DNA from: a virus
Virus record (IMG/VR): IMGVR_UViG_3300044624_002303
Location: 1 to 60,203 of that record
Strand: one strand, 5' to 3'
Length of the DNA: 60,203 bases
Shown here: positions 7,919 to 15,619 of the stretch, piece by piece
Numbering within the stretch: position 1 is the first letter of the stretch
How the letters are laid out: each line of letters opens with the position of its first letter
Translations under genes and position numbers: made by a program
Notes under the pieces: generated by a model
What the model was told of the DNA's origin: nothing
What the model saw: the letters and a program-made list of their open reading frames with translations, nothing else
The model's database searches: none

Positions 7919-7990
7919 TCGGTCGTGCTGGAATCGAACCAGCTTTCTCGTGCATTGTCTGCCCGTCCTTACCAATAGACTACCGACCGA
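7919..7990 (-). tRNA. tRNA-like gene, isotype uncertain, abnormal anticodon arm
   Basis: Acceptor TCGGTCG/CGACCGA, D-arm with TTGGTAA and T-arm GCTGG-TTCGATT-CCAGC are canonical, with D-arm sequence like Glu/Gln-type tRNAs. The anticodon arm can only form a stem with a G-A mismatch around loop AGACAAT, which lacks U33, or a 5-nt loop GACAA. It therefore cannot be given an anticodon. Like the first tRNA-like gene, it may be degenerate or non-decoding. Confidence 0.5.
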
Positions 7991-7993
7991 GTG

Positions 7994-8077
7994 ACCCCCT
8001 GGTTTGTGCATCATCCTGAAAACCATTTTGGTGACGTCAACAAAATGGTCTACGTATAGGAGCTAAGCATAGGGGGT
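7994..8077. repeat. nested inverted repeat, possible structured RNA
   Basis: ACCCCCT (7994-8000) pairs with AGGGGGT (8071-8077). Inside, ACCATTTTG (8022-8030) pairs perfectly with CAAAATGGT (8041-8049) around a 10-nt loop that itself contains the palindrome TGACGTCA. There is no T-tract, and no T-arm is present, so it is neither a standard terminator nor a tRNA. It could be a structured RNA on either strand. Confidence 0.5.
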
Positions 8078-8285
8078 GTTGTTAATAGATGGATGCAGTG
8101 TAACTGGCTTACCGACAATCGGGCTGTGAGTTAACCAGGCGTATCCAGACAGTGACTGCACCTCTATCTTGGGCTCTCCTTCTAGGCTATCTGCCTAACG
8201 AGTCACCCAGCCTTCGCGCTTGCCGAATGGGTCCCCGGCGCATCAGCGGCCAACTGAGCCCCATCAAAAGAGAGGGGGAACAAAA

Positions 8286-8915
8286 TTATTCTACATGCTT
8301 TACCTCATACATGTAATGGTCTGATGTCTCCAGCTTCCTTTTGTTTTCTACCGAATACACCGTCATATCAATCTCATACCCTGGGTTCTGTTTGATACGG
8401 TTAAAGGTCCAGGCGTTGTCATACCAAATGATTCGGTTGTTGGGATACGCATAGTAATTACCGCTGTCCATCTTGAAAAGATGGGCGCACTTATGCTCGG
8501 GTGTCTCTGAGAAATTAAAGTCGGTCGTACCCTTGTTTTCCCATGACCAATCAAGCGTAAACATGTAGGAGCCAAGAGCCTTCTCACCGCTGGGCTTGAT
8601 CAATTCAGCTTGCAACCCGGCAAGTCGTGCACGTTTCTGAACGTCAATATAAGGTGAGAAGCAGTCCCAGTACATCACGTCTTCCAACGGCTCAACGGGT
8701 GCATCAGGCTTCCAGCAGAACGCATGTAGGGGACGCCGTGTCCAATTCACGCCATTCTCAAGGAAGGCTTCAAAGAGAGGTACACGCTTCTCAATACTGG
8801 CAACGCAGTGCACATCACACTTGGTCACCTCGCCATGACCTTGCTTGTGGTTGTAAAGAAACTCGTTGCGGATGTAGCACGACCAATCGGGAAGGTTGTG
8901 ATTCAAATACGCCAC
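8286..8915 (-). CDS. hypothetical protein
   Basis: About 209 residues, rich in aromatic residues, Cys and His, with no recognised fold. The only candidate starts are GTG 8915 or TTG 8921. Both lie directly against the T-tract of the hairpin at 8920-8946, so either the leader is an attenuator or the gene is expressed from a very short or leaderless message. No other gene in the window resembles it. Confidence 0.65.
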   Translation of the reverse strand: MAYLNHNLPDWSCYIRNEFLYNHKQGHGEVTKCDVHCVASIEKRVPLFEAFLENGVNWTRRPLHAFCWKPDAPVEPLEDVMYWDCFSPYIDVQKRARLAGLQAELIKPSGEKALGSYMFTLDWSWENKGTTDFNFSETPEHKCAHLFKMDSGNYYAYPNNRIIWYDNAWTFNRIKQNPGYEIDMTVYSVENKRKLETSDHYMYEVKHVE

Positions 8916-8919
8916 GTAC

Positions 8920-8946
8920 AAAAAATCCCGGTTGTTATACCGGGAT
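8920..8946 (-). terminator. intrinsic terminator or attenuator at a start codon
   Basis: Reading the minus strand, ATCCCGG and CCGGGAT form a 7-bp stem with an 8-nt loop followed by six T residues. The T-tract ends 5 nt before the GTG start at 8915. It would stop transcription coming from the upstream minus-strand genes, or work as an attenuator for the gene below. Confidence 0.7.
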
Positions 8947-8998
8947 CATACTTCCTTCCCACTCAGACTGTTGCTAAGCACTACGTTCGTAACGTGAA

Positions 8999-9036
8999 GG
9001 AGCTTTCGACTATTAGCTCCGGAGCGGTATTGCTCC
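8999..9036. promoter_or_regulatory. four-armed GGAGC/GCTCC repeat with alternative hairpins
   Basis: Four 5-mers, GGAGC (8999), GCTCC (9016), GGAGC (9021) and GCTCC (9032), can pair 1-2 and 3-4, or 2-3 as a palindrome. Mutually exclusive hairpins of this kind are typical of attenuators. It lies upstream of the terminator at 8920-8946 in the same minus-strand transcript. Confidence 0.4.
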
Positions 9037-9052
9037 GTATGTCAGGATATCA

Positions 9053-9217
9053 CTATTTTTTCTTTTTTGCGGCTGCGGCTTTCTTTGCTTCGATCATTGC
9101 TTTGAACTTGTCGCGGGCAGCAGCTTGCTTGTCGGTGCCACCTGCTTTGCCTTTATCCGGAGCTTTTTTACCCTTGGGAGGAACAGCTTTACCTTTAGGC
9201 GGAACTGCTTTAGCCAT
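9053..9217 (-). CDS. small Lys/Ala/Pro-rich basic protein
   Basis: 54-residue ORF starting MAKAVPPKGKAVPPKGKK and ending in KKAAAAKKKK. It contains a tandem repeat of K(A)VPPKGK and is strongly basic, like the tails of histone-like or nucleic-acid-coating proteins. TATAAT (complement of 9239-9244) lies 22 nt upstream. Short, but its compositional bias fits the two basic proteins encoded just upstream. Confidence 0.65.
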   Translation of the reverse strand: MAKAVPPKGKAVPPKGKKAPDKGKAGGTDKQAAARDKFKAMIEAKKAAAAKKKK

Positions 9218-9238
9218 AATCGTTAAGTATCTTTATTG

Positions 9239-9244
9239 ATTATA
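9239..9244 (-). promoter_or_regulatory. TANAAT box (TATAAT)
   Basis: Perfect TATAAT on the minus strand 22 nt before the ATG of the basic 54-residue protein; no -35 hexamer evident. One of a recurring set in this window. Confidence 0.4.
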
Positions 9245-9247
9245 AAG

Positions 9248-9448
9248 TTACTTACCTTGTTTATAACGACGGGCGGCACGTCCGGCTTTTTTGGCACGTT
9301 CAGTGTTAGCTACAAATTGTTTACCTTCTCTACTACCAGTTCTTTTCTTTTGGTCAGTCTCCTCACGTTCTTCTTTAGACAGTGAAGCCCACGCTTTCTC
9401 TGGTAAATAACGCTTAGTGTATCCTTTTTGAATTGCTTTGTCTGCCAT
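9248..9448 (-). CDS. basic protein, C-terminal half of DUF5872-like domain
   Basis: 66 residues. TKRYLPEKAWASLSKEEREETDQKKRTGSREGKQFV resembles the second half of the DUF5872-type domain I recall from cyanophage and algal-virus proteins, where it usually follows a YKGGKG...KW segment in one chain. Here that first half is the separate upstream ORF, whose stop overlaps this ATG by 1 nt (TAATG). The two products may assemble together. Function unknown. Confidence 0.65.
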   Translation of the reverse strand: MADKAIQKGYTKRYLPEKAWASLSKEEREETDQKKRTGSREGKQFVANTERAKKAGRAARRYKQGK

Positions 9449-9732
9449 TATTTGCTTTCCTTGTACTTCTTAGCAGCTGATTTAGCTTTTTCACGTTTCT
9501 CATACTCATCTTTGGTCTGCCACTTTTCTTCGCCCCATTTCTCCAAATCTTTTTGCTTCTCACCTTTGCCGCCTTTGTATCCACCACCAGCTTCTTTGTA
9601 TTCACTGGCAACAAGCTGAGCTTTACGTGCAGACCACTGACCAGGCTTACCACCTTTGGAGCCAGCCATCACGCGATCTTTGATTCGTTCACGTAACTCA
9701 GGTTTTGAGTACTTGCTATCATCCTGCGCCAT
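9448..9732 (-). CDS. basic protein, N-terminal half of DUF5872-like domain
   Basis: 94 residues. PELRERIKDRVMAGSKGGKPGQWSARKAQLVASEY followed by GGGYKGGKGEKQKDLEKW is the characteristic first half of the DUF5872-like proteins I recall. The C-terminus becomes Lys-rich coiled coil and then stops where the family normally continues; the rest is supplied by the next ORF, joined by a TAATG overlap. The split may reflect a lost fusion or an old frameshift. Confidence 0.7.
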   Translation of the reverse strand: MAQDDSKYSKPELRERIKDRVMAGSKGGKPGQWSARKAQLVASEYKEAGGGYKGGKGEKQKDLEKWGEEKWQTKDEYEKREKAKSAAKKYKESK

Positions 9733-9886
9733 CAGGATCTTTATTACGTTCTTTTAGTATTTTAGCCCACTTACATGGACGTGATAATACTTGCTCTAGC
9801 TCCTTGTCAGTTGGGCAAGGAATAGGAAGACTGAACAAATATTTTTCGAGGCGTTCAGCCTCGGTAATGATTCGTCTTTTCGTCAT
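9719..9886 (-). CDS. small hypothetical protein
   Basis: 55-residue ORF beginning MTKRRIITEAERLEKYLF. It overlaps the following basic-protein gene by 14 nt and the preceding gene by 32 nt. Basic N-terminus, helical. No family recognised; support comes mainly from its place in a compact minus-strand operon. Confidence 0.5.
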   Translation of the reverse strand: MTKRRIITEAERLEKYLFSLPIPCPTDKELEQVLSRPCKWAKILKERNKDPDGAG

Positions 9887-10067
9887 CCCTCTTGGCAAAT
9901 TGCTGCATCAAATCATCGACCTGCTCTAAAGATTCCAAGCGGCACAAAATATCAGAGATGGTGGTAATCGTAACAGGATGCTCCGTACGCGCAGCAAACG
10001 CCAATGCATCACGCATGCAATTAGACGCTTGTTCAATGGACTCCTTAACTTGAGTGGAAAGAGACAT
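9855..10067 (-). CDS. small hypothetical helical protein
   Basis: 70 residues from ATG 10067 (MSLSTQVKESIEQ); the frame is open from 10103. Two predicted amphipathic helices. Overlaps the downstream small ORF by 32 nt. No family recognised. Confidence 0.55.
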   Translation of the reverse strand: MSLSTQVKESIEQASNCMRDALAFAARTEHPVTITTISDILCRLESLEQVDDLMQQFAKRDDEKTNHYRG

Positions 10068-10164
10068 TTCGGAGCTACGGGGTCCTCTTACTATAGTAAA
10101 CATAACAGCTTTCTGAGCTGTTTATATTATGGGGCAAGACAAAATCCTTGGAAAGTACGGATAT

Positions 10165-10746
10165 CTAGTACCAGATCCAACCAATTTGATAGGAATCAAA
10201 CCATGGTTCAATGCCAATTGACTGCATAAGTTCGTAGACAAGACGCCCTTTGCCGTGACGACGTCCATCTGGAGCTTTGATATTGTCGTCAACAACGATC
10301 AAAGTCCCTGGAGCAAGCAAAGAATGTGCTGCAAACATCTCTTTGAGATGGTGGGCAGCCGGTGCCCAGTCATTGTTCCAATCTGTAATGTTGTAAGAAT
10401 CCAGGTAGAGGAGGTCGCATGTACCAGTAAAGGTATCAAGTGCTTCTACGGAATCCGATTCAATAACATCGGCATGCTTGGTGGTTTGCCGAGCCAAAGC
10501 GCAAGCACCTGGATCGATGTCAATTGAAATCAGCTCGCCTTCTCCACGGATGTCGATGTAGTTATCGAACAGAAGTGTTGAGCAGCCATCGCCCGTGTAA
10601 TTGTTTTCTTCTCGATATGTACCAGTTTCAATGATGACTGGATTACTGCGTTCATCTAGGTACTTAAAAACCTTTTGGAAGGTATGCTGACGTGCACCCA
10701 GCTTGTTTTTAATGGGTTTGAAGTAATCGTCCCAGGTACGTGTCAT
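10165..10746 (-). CDS. class I SAM-dependent methyltransferase
   Basis: 193 residues. IETGTYREE... (motif I, IExGT form), then LISIDIDPGACALAR (acidic residue after beta-2) and CDLLYLDSYN (motif IV) fit the Methyltransf_24/cephalosporin-hydroxylase-like branch of class I methyltransferases. Such phage enzymes often modify glycans or small molecules, but the substrate is unknown. ATG start; neighbours are a small ORF and the HLIP gene on the same strand. Confidence 0.75.
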   Translation of the reverse strand: MTRTWDDYFKPIKNKLGARQHTFQKVFKYLDERSNPVIIETGTYREENNYTGDGCSTLLFDNYIDIRGEGELISIDIDPGACALARQTTKHADVIESDSVEALDTFTGTCDLLYLDSYNITDWNNDWAPAAHHLKEMFAAHSLLAPGTLIVVDDNIKAPDGRRHGKGRLVYELMQSIGIEPWFDSYQIGWIWY

Positions 10747-10748
10747 TG

Positions 10749-10910
10749 TTATAAGTCGACTCGAGTGTAAGGAATCTCCTTGGATTGTAGCTCTATTTCG
10801 TAAACGTCTGCCTCAATGGTTTCAACATCTTCAAAAGCTAAGCCTTCAAAGCAACCGGTACGACATTCGTCATCAAATTCAAAATAAAAGCGCGTTAAGT
10901 TTGACATCAT
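10749..10910 (-). CDS. small acidic hypothetical protein
   Basis: 53-residue acidic ORF beginning MMSNLTRFYFEFDDEC. Its 5' end overlaps the HLIP gene by 32 nt and it ends just before the methyltransferase start, so it fills the gap in the operon. No family recognised. Confidence 0.55.
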   Translation of the reverse strand: MMSNLTRFYFEFDDECRTGCFEGLAFEDVETIEADVYEIELQSKEIPYTRVDL

Positions 10911-11121
10911 GGGTTGTGCACCAGATGAAGAGGAAGGTCAGTGCAAGCATGGCGAGACGACCATTGACACGTTCGGCATACCAAAGGTGATCATCAAGGT
11001 TTGTATGCCACTTCCAGAAGCGAAGGTCAGGTGACATCTCTAGGATCCACTCCCAAAGAGCAGGAAGAAGCCAGCCAAAACACGACGCATAACCCTGGAT
11101 GCCAAGAAGGAATTTGTTCAT
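10879..11121 (-). CDS. hli: high-light-inducible protein (HLIP)
   Basis: 80 residues. WYAERVNGRLAMLALTFLF near residues 47-65 is the single transmembrane helix of the Hli/chlorophyll a/b-binding family, with the conserved E, N and R that bind chlorophyll. HLIPs protect photosystems from excess light; cyanophages carry them to keep host photosynthesis running. A shorter form could start at M29. The ATG overlaps the stop of the small membrane ORF upstream (ATGA), so the two are coupled. Confidence 0.85.
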   Translation of the reverse strand: MNKFLLGIQGYASCFGWLLPALWEWILEMSPDLRFWKWHTNLDDHLWYAERVNGRLAMLALTFLFIWCTTHDVKLNALLF

Positions 11122-11240
11122 TGACGAGATGCAACTTCCATAAAGAACAAGTAGGCATCCATGCTAATCACGACGAGCATGGCGCCAAGGATTGAGGCGA
11201 TTGCGTAGTTGAATCCGTCCATCACACGTAGTTGACTCAT
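11118..11240 (-). CDS. 40-aa membrane protein coupled to HLIP
   Basis: ORF beginning MSQLRVMDGFNYAIASILGAM with one hydrophobic segment (about residues 12-34) and a short polar C-terminus. Its stop overlaps the HLIP start (ATGA). A small thylakoid-directed partner of the HLIP is an attractive inference, but the sequence matches no photosystem subunit I know. Confidence 0.5.
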   Translation of the reverse strand: MSQLRVMDGFNYAIASILGAMLVVISMDAYLFFMEVASRQ

Positions 11241-11273
11241 CTGCTAAGCTAGCAGCAATATACAAAACCATCA

Positions 11274-12128
11274 ATGGTTGCTAAGATAAATACATCGGAT
11301 CCTTGGATTAAAGCCAAGGAAGAGCAACCTGAGATGATGCGGTCACTCAATCGGACCGCAGCCAGAATTACGCTTAACGGCAGACGTCACTATACAACGC
11401 CGTTACCCACTGGACCTGCGCCGTCCGTAACTACTATTATTGGTGAGACAGCTTCCGAAGCAAATAAACGGAAGCTCGAAATGTGGTCAAAAGCTAACCC
11501 AGGTGTTAAAGAAGCTGCTGCCGAAAGAGGTACTGCCATCCACTATGGCATGGAACAGTACCTTAAAGGGAATAAAAACCCTGAAATCAAGGAGGAATAT
11601 GCGGACTTTTGGGCAGGTATGCCGCCAATTCTGGATCAATTTGACGAGATCCTTTGGGCCGAGTCGCCTGTTCTGGATAAATTTAACTTTACTATTGGTT
11701 CTGATGACGTTGCTCGCGTATGGGGCTGTGACTCAGAAGGTCGTGCTTGGGCTGGTGCTCCTGATATTATTGCTGTTGCCAATAACAAACTGACGCTTGC
11801 CGACCTAAAGACCAGCGTCAAACCCTACAGCCGCAAGTGGCCTAAAGATTTGGAGAAGGGGTCCCAGGAGTGGAGGGATCTTTTGAGTGGCCACCTTAAA
11901 TTTAAAAAGACCTGTAAACAGTTGGCTGCCTATGACATCGCTATTGAGCAGACTCTTGGTATGACCGTACAGCAGGCCGCCATCCTGGTGTCAACTCCTC
12001 TACGTACTCAGATTTTTAAAATCTCCAGGAGATTCTTAGATTCTTTACGGGAAGATTGGTATGCGATTGTTGCCGAATACTATTCGCAAATTGAAAATTG
12101 TAATGTGTACGACGCAGATCTGATCTGA
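11274..12128 (+). CDS. PD-(D/E)XK nuclease (RecB/Cas4-like exonuclease)
   Basis: 284 residues. RGTAIHYGMEQYL (motif with conserved H), AGAPDIIAVANNKLTLADLKTS (the D...DxK catalytic core) and KTCKQLAAYDIA (QxxxY motif) are the classic RecB/Cas4-type signatures. Likely a DNA exonuclease in replication, recombination or degradation of host DNA. It starts the plus-strand replication cluster after ACAAAACCATCA-ATG. Confidence 0.85.
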   Translation: MVAKINTSDPWIKAKEEQPEMMRSLNRTAARITLNGRRHYTTPLPTGPAPSVTTIIGETASEANKRKLEMWSKANPGVKEAAAERGTAIHYGMEQYLKGNKNPEIKEEYADFWAGMPPILDQFDEILWAESPVLDKFNFTIGSDDVARVWGCDSEGRAWAGAPDIIAVANNKLTLADLKTSVKPYSRKWPKDLEKGSQEWRDLLSGHLKFKKTCKQLAAYDIAIEQTLGMTVQQAAILVSTPLRTQIFKISRRFLDSLREDWYAIVAEYYSQIENCNVYDADLI

Positions 12129-12165
12129 TTGGGGCCAGGGGGGTCTCTCCTGCCTTGGTAAACTA

Positions 12166-12354
12166 ATGGCTTACAACCCCCAAGGAAAGATGGAGTGCCG
12201 AAAGCGGCTAGCTTGGACGATCGCCTGTGAACGGGCCGTCGTCACAAAAGAAGATGCAGTCCAGATCTACAACAAGGTAATGAAAGAATTTGAAACAATA
12301 GATAAGCGGCAACAATACAAAGAGCGTGAGTCTAATAAGACTCAGCTAACTTAA
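12166..12354 (+). CDS. small basic hypothetical protein
   Basis: 62 residues, charged and helical, beginning MAYNPQGKMECRKRLAW. No family recognised. It lies between the PD-(D/E)XK nuclease and the primase-helicase and is probably co-transcribed with them. Confidence 0.6.
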   Translation: MAYNPQGKMECRKRLAWTIACERAVVTKEDAVQIYNKVMKEFETIDKRQQYKERESNKTQLT

Positions 12355-12421
12355 TAATCTCTTGATGGGCTTCATGGGTTGGGAGCCGTAGGATAAGAAG
12401 ACACACAACCAGGCCCTCCCC

Positions 12422-12607
12422 ATGGACGTACACGTCGGCTTGGGTGAGTGGACTTACAGTCTCATGAGTCGCATGATGAATGCGATGGACGGGGATTGTT
12501 TTGTTCTGCCCACCCTCATGCATCTTCATGCGTACACAATCTTAAAAGAGGCCTCCTTCCCCGATCGGGACTTTAAAGTAGTAATCAAGAACTCCACAGA
12601 AGTATGA
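12422..12607 (+). CDS. small hypothetical protein upstream of the primase
   Basis: 61 residues beginning MDVHVGLGEWTYSLMSRM. Its stop overlaps the primase ATG (TATGA), which would couple them. An antisense ORF of 65 codons lies at 12332-12529, so the coding strand here is uncertain; gene direction on both sides favours plus. Confidence 0.45.
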   Translation: MDVHVGLGEWTYSLMSRMMNAMDGDCFVLPTLMHLHAYTILKEASFPDRDFKVVIKNSTEV

Positions 12608-15258
12608 CGAACCAGAATTTGAAAGCTCTTAAGCCAGGTGAAATCCGACTAGATTACATCCCACTTGATTGGCCCCTTACTCCCCTTGGACCCAACAAAG
12701 ATCCCTACATCCAGGGCTGGCAGAACAAACCATTCAGTGTTCGTGAAATTGAAGAGGAGCTGGCAACAGGTGACTGCCAAGCAATTGGGTTACTTGGTGG
12801 TCCTGCCTATAACCATCCCTATGGCTTGGTCTGGGTTGATGTTGATGGACCTAGTGTCTACCCACTCATTGAGCAAATCTCCGGCCTTCCCCTCCAAGAC
12901 GCGCTGCCTGCCACCCTTACCATCTTCAGTGGTAAAGTCGGCCGCGAACGGAAGCTCTACAAATTAAACCGCGATAAACACAAGCATTTCCTACGCAACA
13001 AGTACACCTGGCACGGGGAAGAAAACAAAGAAAAGCTTGAGATCCTTTGGAAAAAGCACCAAGGTGTTTTGATGGGTGTTCATCCAGAGACGGATGGATA
13101 CTACACCGGTGAAGAGCTGGGATTTGAGTGGTCCGACAACCTGCCTGAACTGCCGGAATGGATCCTCAATAACATCATCACCAAAAATGCCAAGCAAGGT
13201 AAGCCTGCCCAAGAAGTATCACGTGTGATCGGCGGGAACTTCGCCATCCAAAGTGTCGTTGGGTTGGATCGTGATATCCAACTTGCGTCCGAAGCAATGT
13301 GGGGTATGCCTCCAGAAGCGACGGATGACTATGACATCTGGATCATGGTTGGTCAGTCGCTCCATAGCTTGGATGAATCGCTGCTGGATGAATGGGATGA
13401 ATGGTCCAAGCAAAGCGATAAGTACAAAGATGGTGAATGCCACAGGCGTTGGCTCTCCTTCAGTAAAGGTGGTGGTCGTGGTATTGGCTCACTAATCCAT
13501 ATTGCCCAAGAAAATGGATGGAAGCCATCACAGGACTATCGCGTACAAAGCGTTGATGACGCAACACTAGAGGCAATTGCTTCAATCTTACCCAACCTTG
13601 AAGGCGACACATTAGAGCACATGGAAAGAGTATTAGCGCAAAATGCGGAAACACTTCAAACATCTAAGAATCCTGTAAAAACAAAACCATCAACGCGCAG
13701 CAGGAAAAAAGAAACGGATGGAGAAGAACCTAAGGATGCCAGGGGGCACAACAGACCATCTCATGAGATAGCTGATCAATTGCTTGTTGCGTACGCAGGT
13801 GATTTGTTGTTTAGTCAGCCCCACAACCAGTTCTTTCTCTATGACAAGAGGAAGGGTCTATGGGAGAAAAAGACCAAGATCGAGATGTATGGCAGCATCA
13901 GGGATAACCTGAAAGATCTTGCTGCTTCTGGTTGGTTGCCCAGGGGGTTTAACCACAACCTGATGGAGGACATGTACAAGCAGCTCCAAGCGTTGGTGCC
14001 ATTTGATGACTGGTATGACGAAACGGACTACCTGCTCTTTACCAATGGTTTGTTAGATGTTGGTACCAGGGAATTGCTTCCCTTCCAGCGAGAACTACAT
14101 GTAACGCAACAGATGCCGTATGAATATGATCCATCGGCTACCTGTGAAGAAATTATTAAATGGCTGAAGCATACGCAACACAATTCGTGGAATCGCACTC
14201 AAGTGCTGAGGGCATGGCTCAGGGCAACACTGCTTGGTAACTACGAAATCCAGAAGTTCTTGGAGATTGTGGGTCCAGGTAAGTCAGGTAAGTCCACCTA
14301 CGCAAACCTCGCCGTGGCATTGGTAGGACGCAGTAATACCTATTCCACAGACTTTGAGAACATGGAGAAAAACAGGTTTGAAGCAGCGGCCTATATGGGT
14401 AAAAAGCTCCTCCTGTTCCAGGATGCTGATCGTTGGGGTGGTTCCGTATCCAGGCTAAAAGCAATCACCGGTAATGACTGGATTCGTTCTGAGCGCAAGT
14501 ACCAAGGGGAAGCATTAGATCCATTTCAGTACCATGGGATGGTCATCATCACAGCTAATGAAGCTATTCAGTCCACCGACTATACTTCTGGTCTGGCTCG
14601 TCGCCGTCTCACCATTCCGTTTGACCGTCCATTTATGGGTGGACAAGCAGAACAAAAAGAGCTGATCAAGTTTGATAACAAAGGAAATCCAGAAGGTGAG
14701 TTTGCGTCTCTGCTACCAGGGCTTGTGAACTGGCTGCTGGATATGCCGGAAGCTGACATGCGTTCTTACCTCATGGAAACCGCACAACATGTGGACTTCT
14801 TCCAGAAGTATGAGAAGGAGCAAAGCCTGCGTTCCAACCCACTGTTGGATTGGATGAGCCAGCATCTTGTTTATGATCCGGGCATGTTCTCGTACGTTGG
14901 TACTTGCAAGAATGCTATGGGGTCAAGCAACTTCTACCAAGAATGGGAAAGATGGTTGTACCCAAGCTATGCAGAGTTCTGCCGTAGCTGTAATGTTGGC
15001 TTTGTGGGACGTGCTCGATTTGAAGTGCTGTTTTTTGATATCTGTAAGCACCAGCTCAAACTCAATGTTTTCAACAGGAAAACAAATGTTGGCTTGCAAG
15101 TGTTTAACGTCATCGTTAGGGGTTCAAACGCTAAGTACAAAGACTATCCTTCCGTTGTTGAAGTAGCAGCTAACCCGCAGGAATTTATCCAGCTATACGG
15201 AGTGGACATTAGTGCGCCTACCAATGCGACAATGGAGAATATTGCGGAAGTCATGTGA
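12604..15258 (+). CDS. primase-helicase (PrimPol-like / D5-type SF3 helicase)
   Basis: 884 residues. The N-terminal part (to about 200) looks like an AEP/bifunctional primase-polymerase: VWVDVDG near residue 76 is the hhhDhD metal-binding motif. Residues about 225-290 (YDIWIMVGQSLHSL...WDEWSKQSDKY) match PriCT-type linkers. The C-terminal half is a phage/plasmid P4-D5 type SF3 helicase with Walker A GPGKSGKST near residue 557, LLLFQDADRW as Walker B, and a conserved arginine region (GLARRRLTIPF). It would unwind the origin and prime replication. GTGA overlap with speD. Confidence 0.9.
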   Translation: MTNQNLKALKPGEIRLDYIPLDWPLTPLGPNKDPYIQGWQNKPFSVREIEEELATGDCQAIGLLGGPAYNHPYGLVWVDVDGPSVYPLIEQISGLPLQDALPATLTIFSGKVGRERKLYKLNRDKHKHFLRNKYTWHGEENKEKLEILWKKHQGVLMGVHPETDGYYTGEELGFEWSDNLPELPEWILNNIITKNAKQGKPAQEVSRVIGGNFAIQSVVGLDRDIQLASEAMWGMPPEATDDYDIWIMVGQSLHSLDESLLDEWDEWSKQSDKYKDGECHRRWLSFSKGGGRGIGSLIHIAQENGWKPSQDYRVQSVDDATLEAIASILPNLEGDTLEHMERVLAQNAETLQTSKNPVKTKPSTRSRKKETDGEEPKDARGHNRPSHEIADQLLVAYAGDLLFSQPHNQFFLYDKRKGLWEKKTKIEMYGSIRDNLKDLAASGWLPRGFNHNLMEDMYKQLQALVPFDDWYDETDYLLFTNGLLDVGTRELLPFQRELHVTQQMPYEYDPSATCEEIIKWLKHTQHNSWNRTQVLRAWLRATLLGNYEIQKFLEIVGPGKSGKSTYANLAVALVGRSNTYSTDFENMEKNRFEAAAYMGKKLLLFQDADRWGGSVSRLKAITGNDWIRSERKYQGEALDPFQYHGMVIITANEAIQSTDYTSGLARRRLTIPFDRPFMGGQAEQKELIKFDNKGNPEGEFASLLPGLVNWLLDMPEADMRSYLMETAQHVDFFQKYEKEQSLRSNPLLDWMSQHLVYDPGMFSYVGTCKNAMGSSNFYQEWERWLYPSYAEFCRSCNVGFVGRARFEVLFFDICKHQLKLNVFNRKTNVGLQVFNVIVRGSNAKYKDYPSVVEVAANPQEFIQLYGVDISAPTNATMENIAEVM

Positions 15259-15605
15259 GCAATGGCCGGCACCTGATCCTAGATCTTTATGGTTGTACCA
15301 GGGAGTCTCTGGATGATTATCAATACCTAGAGCAAATGCTCCAGACTGCAGTACGTATGTCTGGAGCAACCCTTTTGCGTATTACAGGCCATAAATTTGA
15401 GCCGGAGGGGGTTACTATTCTTGCTTTATTGGCTGAATCACACGCCAGTATACACACATGGCCATCACAAAAATATGCCGCCGTTGACTTGTATACATGC
15501 AACCCAGATGGTATAAAGGCGCAAAAAGCTGCAGATTTTATTAAACACAAACTACAAGCTCAAGATATTGAAGAGCAAGAAATAGAACGCAAGGTCCAAA
15601 AATAA
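15255..15605 (+). CDS. speD: S-adenosylmethionine decarboxylase
   Basis: 116 residues, the usual length for class 1b bacterial AdoMetDC. The self-cleavage site is present as ESHASIHTWP: S62 would become the pyruvoyl group, with H67 and C82 matching the catalytic residues of the Thermotoga enzyme (S63, H68, C83). It makes decarboxylated SAM for spermidine synthesis; cyanophages are known to carry speD. GTG start overlapping the primase stop (GTGA). Confidence 0.9.
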   Translation: MSNGRHLILDLYGCTRESLDDYQYLEQMLQTAVRMSGATLLRITGHKFEPEGVTILALLAESHASIHTWPSQKYAAVDLYTCNPDGIKAQKAADFIKHKLQAQDIEEQEIERKVQK

Positions 15606-15619
15606 TTGTTAAAATTTAA

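Larger units (their letters stand above)
7607..8285. other. 679-nt non-coding region with tRNAs and structured DNA
   Basis: No credible ORF. It holds the three tRNA or tRNA-like genes (7681-7990) and a long nested inverted repeat (7994-8077). A GC-rich stretch (8160-8270) can form several short hairpins, for example GGCGC/GCGGCC near 8237-8255. The stretch 8078-8285 contains no motif I recognise. Confidence 0.7.

Noticed and set aside
7681-7990. Group I intron in tRNA anticodon arms
   Set aside because: The tRNA-like genes have normal total length (72-76 nt), so nothing is inserted; the arms are altered, not interrupted.
8808-9239. 143-codon plus-strand ORF rich in Phe/Ala/Leu
   Set aside because: Shadow of the Lys/Ala-rich 54-residue protein on the minus strand.
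12332-12529. 65-codon minus-strand ORF beginning MKMHEGGQNK
   Set aside because: Overlaps a plus-strand ORF coupled to the primase and lies among plus-strand genes; no usable ribosome site. Left as possible but not annotated.
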